Assembly (NCBI RefSeq): GCF_027887165.1
Contig: NC_077232.1
Location: forward strand, 18,616,755 to 18,680,754
DNA length: 64,000 nucleotides
Direction: 5' to 3'
Source: Monodelphis domestica
Taxonomy: Eukaryota > Chordata > Mammalia > Didelphimorphia > Didelphidae
The number at the start of each line of letters is the position of its first letter. The stretch's first letter is position 1. The notes beneath the pieces are model-generated. The model saw nothing but the letters and a program-made list of their open reading frames with translations. It was not told the origin of the DNA and did not search any database. Below are positions 57,901 to 64,000 of this stretch, one piece after another. The position numbers were made by a program, and so were the translations under genes.

Positions 57901-58689
57901 AGTGCAGTGTTTCCCATTTAATACTTCACAAACTCTTTGGGAGTTTACAGTACTACTTCAAGGAATTAGTGCCAACCAAATGTTATTCTTTCCATAAGCA
58001 GTAAATAATATATTAATTAAATTACAAATCTTTTCTTCTATGACAACAAGCATGCATATGATTGAAGCAATTTAGCTTTATTTTCTCTGCAGCAGTTGGA
58101 TATTGTCATAATCATTTCAATAGTAATTTCAGGGTTTGTATAAATATTACATAAAAATATTGCACTGCTTATGATAAGAGTGAGGGGGTCTTTAATTTTT
58201 TCATCTTCTCAAATTGTTCCCAAGTTGCCACAAGGATTCTATATTTGAATGCAAATGAATTCTTAATTTATGGTCACAAGCAGATGCATTATCATCTATC
58301 TATTCTAAACAGTACTCTAGAATAGCTCCCCTGTTTTCTGCTATCACCATGGAATCATGCTTAAGAATCTGAGAAATCCTGTGACATTATATTATGGAGA
58401 TAGTGTGAAGTTTCCTGTTGTTCATTCAGACAAAATATCAGGTTTTTTGGAGAGCAGACTCATGGGACATTCTCATTACAAGCCTTCTTGAAACCATTAT
58501 TAGTCCTTTTCAAATTTTTCACTGAGAGAAACTTTATATTGCTTCTTGTTTCAGTATTTTTCCAATTTTGAAACTTCCAAAAGTTGCAAATTTCTTATCT
58601 ACAACCATCATCTTCAAATGTTATTGTTTTTCCACTGGCACATTTTCAAATGATCTATTGGGGAACACTGGTCAGTCATTCCATAGAAT

Positions 58690-58960
58690 TTCTTTGAGTG
58701 TACAGCCAGTTATATAACACCTAGTATATGCCAGGCACTAGGCTAAGTGTGTTACAAAAACTAGGACATTTGATCCTCATAACATCAAGAGGATGTTATG
58801 GATCATAGGTACTATTATTAACATCATTTTAAAGTTGAAGCAAATGGAAGTGAAATGATTTGCCAAAGGCTACACAGATAGTCTCTGAGAACGGAATTGA
58901 AATGAGATATTCCTGACTCCAGGTTAAATGCCCCTTGCAGTGTGTCTAGACTCTGCCTTT
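58690..58960 (+). repeat. MIR-like SINE, nearly complete
   Basis: It has the full order: 'cctagtatatgccaggcact', 'ctaagtgtgttaca', 'tttgatcctcataaca', 'aggtactattatta', 'ggctacacagatagt', 'gatattcctgactccag'. The copy at 23205-23275 stops after the first third. Confidence 0.85.
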
Positions 58961-59679
58961 AAGAAAATAGTAATACCTGAAGACATTTTTTTCCCTTATC
59001 GAGCTTAGGCTATATCTAAATATTGGTAAAAGGAAAGCAATATTTGAGATTGAACTTTAAGTACATTTCTTATTCCTTTTCCCTATCTTCTAGGTGAGGA
59101 CTCTCTTTTTCATCTTTTTGTATTCTCAGCACATAGAACAGTGCTTGGCACATAGTTAGAGTTTTTAAATCTTGTTGACTTAATAATCATTACCTAGTAG
59201 ACAAAGCAAATAGTTCATTTATTTTGAGTGATTGGTTAGGAAGCTAAATTTAGAAATGAATAATTCCTCTTTTCAACAAATAAATTATGATTGTCCTACC
59301 ATTTTCTATCTCATATTTTTATGAGCAAAGATAATATATGGATGTTCACGGAAGACTAGTACCTCTGTTTGGTGGGCTTGCCAAGGCTTTTTCAGGACTT
59401 CTCTCCTCCTTTAGGCTTGGATAACTTTGGAAGAGAGAATAAGGTAGAAGACTATAGAATTGTGCCTCACTAAAACCTAATTCATGCACTAGTCAAAGGA
59501 TGTAACAACAATATCATGTTGGTCCTTTTCTATTATCAAGGACAACTATGTGACCAAAATTTCATTTTATTCTTGTTTTAAATCAAAATACAGGCCCAAA
59601 CTTGATATTTTTCTATGTTTAAGATGGTGTTCAGTCAAATACATTTTAAAATGTAGAATTAAATTTTCCTTGTAAATAA

Positions 59680-59680
59680 G

Positions 59681-59709
<29 letters not shown>
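59680..59709 (+). repeat. (TA)n microsatellite
   Basis: About 14 TA units in an AT-rich stretch. A second, interrupted one lies at about 62503-62526. Confidence 0.9.
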
Positions 59710-59713
<4 letters not shown>

Positions 59714-62700
59714 AACATGTATATATCACTTAAATATATATTTTAGCTTATGACTGAATTTATTCAAATAATTCTATTCAATAAAATGAGTAGAACAGAA
59801 AAAATTATTATGTAATTTGGCAGATAATGAGAAAAATTTAAGTTCTTGCTGGATTACTTCTTTTAACTCTTTCATGATTTCCCAGATAATATACTTTTAA
59901 TAACTAATTGGAGTTTATAACTTAATAATTAGGGTATTAAAATTAAAAAATGAATTAAAATTTTGTATTTTATACTTCTAATTGAATAACCTAAATTTTC
60001 TAATGAGTATTTCCAGCAAAAGTTATCATTATATTTCTTAAGTGACCACACACATGCATTAACCTGCAGAAACATACATAAACACATAAAAATACCATGA
60101 ACTGGTTCTGTGTGACACTAGATTATGATCTACAATTTCTGACGCAGTATACATCATGATACAGGTAACCCAATTAGAAAAGTTTGCATGTTTTTCATTC
60201 TAAATTTCATCTTCTGAGATTTAACTGAAACTTCTAACCTATTGAGATATTTTTGAATCTTAAATGGACCACACAGTAAGTTTGTCATCCCTCCAAGCTT
60301 TTTTTTAATGTCATAATTTGATTAGTGTGAGAATATTTGTTTGTCCAAGTAAATGATTAATTAATTCAATTTCACCATAATTTACAAAGCCACTATCTTG
60401 AGTAAGGCCCCATTCTAAGTGTGGTAAGACAAAGAAATATTTTATCTGTCCATGAGGAACCAAATTATACTTGGTGAAACTAAACATAAAATTGTATAAT
60501 GAATATTATATATAAATAAATCAACATAAATATATATGAAGAATAAATACAAGGGAGTTTGCAGCAAGGAGGAGATCTAACAGATAGGAGCTTAGGATAG
60601 ACTTTCATAACTTGACAGTGAGCCATGATTTACTCCTTCGTTTTAACTCTTCAACAAATTCTGATTCTGTCACATTGTGATTTTCCCTGTCTTTCATTAC
60701 ATTTCGTGCTCAAGATCAGGAGTAGGAAATATGTCAAAGGCTCTACTTAAATCTAGTCAGTGTTCTTCTCCATTACAAATAAAATAGAACTTTGAGGGCA
60801 AGTATCCTTGAAGCTCAGAATCTGCATGATTAGATGGAGGTCATGGCAAACAGGTAAACTGGCAAATCTGAGTAGATTATGAAAAGGAATAGTCTGAATA
60901 TTAATAATAATGAGAACATAATTTATAATTTATAAATGAATATCCTCATAATGGAGAATTAGTGCATGTTTGCAAATATACTTATTTATATTTCACAAAT
61001 GAGGAAATCAGGCTCTTTTCAGGATAATTTACTTGCCTAAAGTTTCACAGTAACCTCTAATTCCACCCCAAACCTTCTACCACCAAATTCAGTGATCTTT
61101 TCCCTAGCCTTCCTTGTGGATATCTTTGCACTACTTCACTTTTTTTTCATTGTCAGTATCACATTTCCTGTTACCCAAAATCTGGTTGTATTCAGATCTG
61201 AGATGATCATACCCATTTCAAAAATTAACTGAGAATTGGAGGTGTTCAATGACTTTGTCCATGTCACGTACCTCAGTGGAGTAGAATCAACTTTTAGTGA
61301 ATAGCCACCTAACAACAAACTTAGAATGACAAATTACCCATGAGAAAATTTTCTGTGTGTATTCATACTTTCCCCTCAATGGTCAGAGAACAATTTAATC
61401 GCTTGTTTTGTTCTTGAGTTGGCATCCCTTGTATCTCCAAGGGACCCATAATTCCTCAGAGATTCAGGTCTCCCAGATCTGGATAAAGTTCCTGTTTCAG
61501 CCCTAACTTTATATCTTGACATTGAAATATTCCATTTTAGTGTTCCATTCAGTGCTACCGGATTGTGGGTCCAATTCAGTTAGTCATTTACTCACTCATC
61601 TGGTTTCTTTTGTGTTTCTTGAGGCTGAATAGAATGGAGGACAGAAGTGGATATCCTTAACTAGATTGTCATTCATGCCACAGCAATGGCCAGCTGTGAC
61701 TTTGCCACTAGAAATTTTTGACTTCTTTGTCCCTGAGACCAGGGAGATGTTTCTCTAATGTAATCACTTGCTTCCTCAGGTTGGAATTTCAGGGTCAAAC
61801 CCTGAATATAAGGTTCTTTGCTAACTCTCCTCTTTGGAGTCCTAGCCACCTTTCTCCATATCAACCCAGGTAGGTTCTATGATACCCAGTCTAAGACAGC
61901 AGTGCTTATATAGATAGCAACATGGCATAGGTAAAACATTTCTAGACCTGGAGACAGGAAGAATTGGGGAAAAAAAAAACTCTATCTCATCCACCATATC
62001 CCTACTGGTAAGTCAGTTGACTTTTTCCACTTCCTTTAAAATATGCATGATGATAATTCTGTACACATCTCATAGGGCTATTTTAAGTCTCCAATAAGAT
62101 CATGTCTGTAACTTGTTTTCCAACATCTAAAAACTCTAGAAACAACACCTGAAGATTTTCAAGTTCAGCATCCTTCAGTAACTGAAGGAATATTTTCAGT
62201 AATGGTTTACTTTGCAGTCCTAATGAAGACTTAATTAAATAATGTCAGCAATGGATATATTGTGAGCACAGCACTGCATTAAATTTGTGAGAGAGGGAGT
62301 TGATAACCAAGTTTAGGTGAGACATACTCCTTGTTATAAATGCTAACAACTCACATTTATATAGGACTTAAATATTTGCAAAAGCTTTCCATCACTCTTC
62401 TCATTTGAATCTCCTGAGAATTATGTGAGATGAATACTATTATTATTGTCCTCATTTTAATAGATAAATAGCTTGAGGTTGATTGACTTAAATGACTTTT
62501 ACATATATATGTATATATATATATATTATTTATCAGATTCTGAGGTAGAATTTTAATTCAGGACATTCTTTCTACTTCTGAATATTGCTATTTTGGAATG
62601 TTTTCCTTACATCAAACCTAAATTTGTTTCTTCTTAATGTCTACCTTCTGCCCATCATTCTTATCTTTGAGTATCTTTGAGTACAAGTAGAGCAAGTCAT

Positions 62701-63361
62701 ATCCTTCCACTACATAAAAATCCTCAAATATTTGAAAATATCTCTACCCCTGCCCTGACACCCAGATTTTCTCTTTTCTAGGCTAAGCAAACTCAGTTTC
62801 TTCCAGCAATTCCAAAAAGTGAGATTTCAAAGCCTTTTGCCATTTTGAAATTCTCTAGCCAATCAATGTCCTTTTAAATGTGGAGAACGTACAACTGAAC
62901 ACTTTGGTCCAAGTGCTGAGTATTAAAGATCATATTTTGTTTCTGGTTATTGTTTATGTCAGGTCAATATGAAGTCAAATTCCTTTTCTTTCTAGCCACA
63001 TAGGTCCCAAAGTTGTGTTGGAGAACAAATGATCCAATGTATTTAAAATACTTTGTGAAATTTAAAGAGGCTCCTCTGGTACATGGGATAGAGCTGTGTG
63101 AACAGAATTAAGAAGCCCCATGTTGAAACTCATCCTCAGACATGATGTAACCCTGGGAAAGTCACTTAATCTTTGTTTGCCTTAGTTTCCTCAACTTTTA
63201 AATGTATTTGTTTAATAATAGTCCTTAATATATCTCAGGATCATCATGGGAATCAAGTCATATCATCTCAAAATGTCTGGTATGGCACTTGCTACATAAT
63301 TCATGCTATGTAAATGTTCCTTTACTTCTCTTAATCAATATATCTACTAGTTTGCATTATT

Positions 63362-64000
63362 GTTTTAATTAACTTTTATTTTTTCAATTACAAAAAGAAA
63401 CAATTTTTAACTTTCTATTTTTATTTTTTTAACTAATTAATTTATTTAGTCAATTTAGAATATTATTCCTTGGTTTCAAAAATCATATTCCTTCCCTACC
63501 TTCCCACTGCAATTCCAATGTTTATTATGAGTGTCCTGGATCGAAACTTATTCCTATGTTGTTGATGTTTGTACTAGGGTGATTATTTAGAGTCTACATC
63601 CCCAACCATATCACCTGGACACATGTGATCAAGTATTTTTTTCTTCTATGTTTCTGCTCCCACAGTTTTTCCTCTGAGCTTGGATAGTGTTTTTTCTCAT
63701 AGATCCCTCCAAATTGTTCAGGATCACTGCATTGCCACTAATGGAGAAGTCCATTGCATTCGATTGTAGCACAGTGTATTGGTCTCTGTGTACATTGTTC
63801 TCCTGATTCTGCTCCTTTCGCTCTGTATCACTTCCTGGAGGTTGTTCAGTTCACATGGAATTCCTCCAGTTTATTATTCCTTTGAGCACAATACTATTCC
63901 ATCACCAACAGATACCACAATTTGTTCAGCCATTCCCCAATTGAAGGGCATCCCCTCATTTTCCAATTTTTGCCACCACAAAGAGTGCAGCTATGAATAT
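63362..64000 (-). mobile_element. L1 3' end, antisense, same insertion as at 26483; runs off the window
   Basis: It starts at the same target site as the L1 at 26483 (ctagtttgcattat at 63347-63360 against ctagttttcattat) and follows the same antisense 3' sequence: 'taactaattaat', 'attattccttggtt', 'ttcctggaggttgtt', 'gccattccccaattgaaggg'. It was thus copied with the block rather than inserted twice. Confidence 0.9.

Larger units (their letters stand above)
57901..63345. other. Third upstream block, noncoding
   Basis: It aligns with 22371-26464 and, from about 60600, with 2895-5770. Compared with the blocks at 1 and 38076 it keeps about 3.4 kb (57235-60610) that they lack. Inside it are a complete MIR-like SINE, two TA-rich microsatellites, and MIR-like SINEs at about 62340-62560 and 63090-63330. 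No gene is seen. Confidence 0.7.

Overview
This is an AT-rich vertebrate window from a tandem olfactory receptor (OR) cluster. It is most likely marsupial: it holds CORE-SINEs of the marsupial MON1/MAR1 type, an RTE-derived SINE ending in a (TAC)n tail, and many mammalian L1 fragments, some fairly young. The species cannot be settled by eye; an opossum-like marsupial is my best guess. Nothing bacterial, no CRISPR array and no RNA gene was seen.

The host genes are five copies of one class II OR type, all on the + strand, with an OR5B-like protein sequence. Two are intact (9835-10779 and 31081-32025, 314 aa each). One is complete except for a single-base frameshift in a T run (52103-53046). One is a clear pseudogene (14411-15355). 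One is a 3' fragment with an internal deletion (about 19364-19560). Each full-length copy is one coding exon preceded by a 3' splice site 21-29 bases before the canonical ATG and followed by an AATAAA 11-12 bases after the stop. All four copies that retain the motif read MAYDRH instead of MAYDRY.

The layout is a repeated unit: an upstream block (about 8-10 kb, with an antisense class I retrovirus fossil and several MIR-like SINEs), an old L1 3' end, the OR exon, a CORE-SINE about 220 bases after the stop, and about 2.5 kb of downstream flank ending in old L1 sequence. Unit 1 is 1-13300; a short unit with the pseudogene follows (13300-17100); then a unit with the OR fragment (18834-22112), joined to another upstream block (22113-29150) that leads to the third OR (31081). 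L1 debris fills 33150-37900. The upstream block restarts at 38076, leads to the frameshifted OR at 52103, and restarts once more at about 55800. Unit-specific insertions (an RTE SINE, a MAR1-like SINE, a solo LTR, L1s) and unit-specific deletions date the duplications relative to one another.

The intact ORs would act independently as odorant receptors on the cilia of olfactory neurons. The rest of the window is best read as a record of how the cluster grew and decayed. I found no convincing new biological system; the most useful leads are the DRH signature, the possibly segregating frameshift, and a mosaic 2.3-kb repeat flanking an L1 piece with an intact ORF1.
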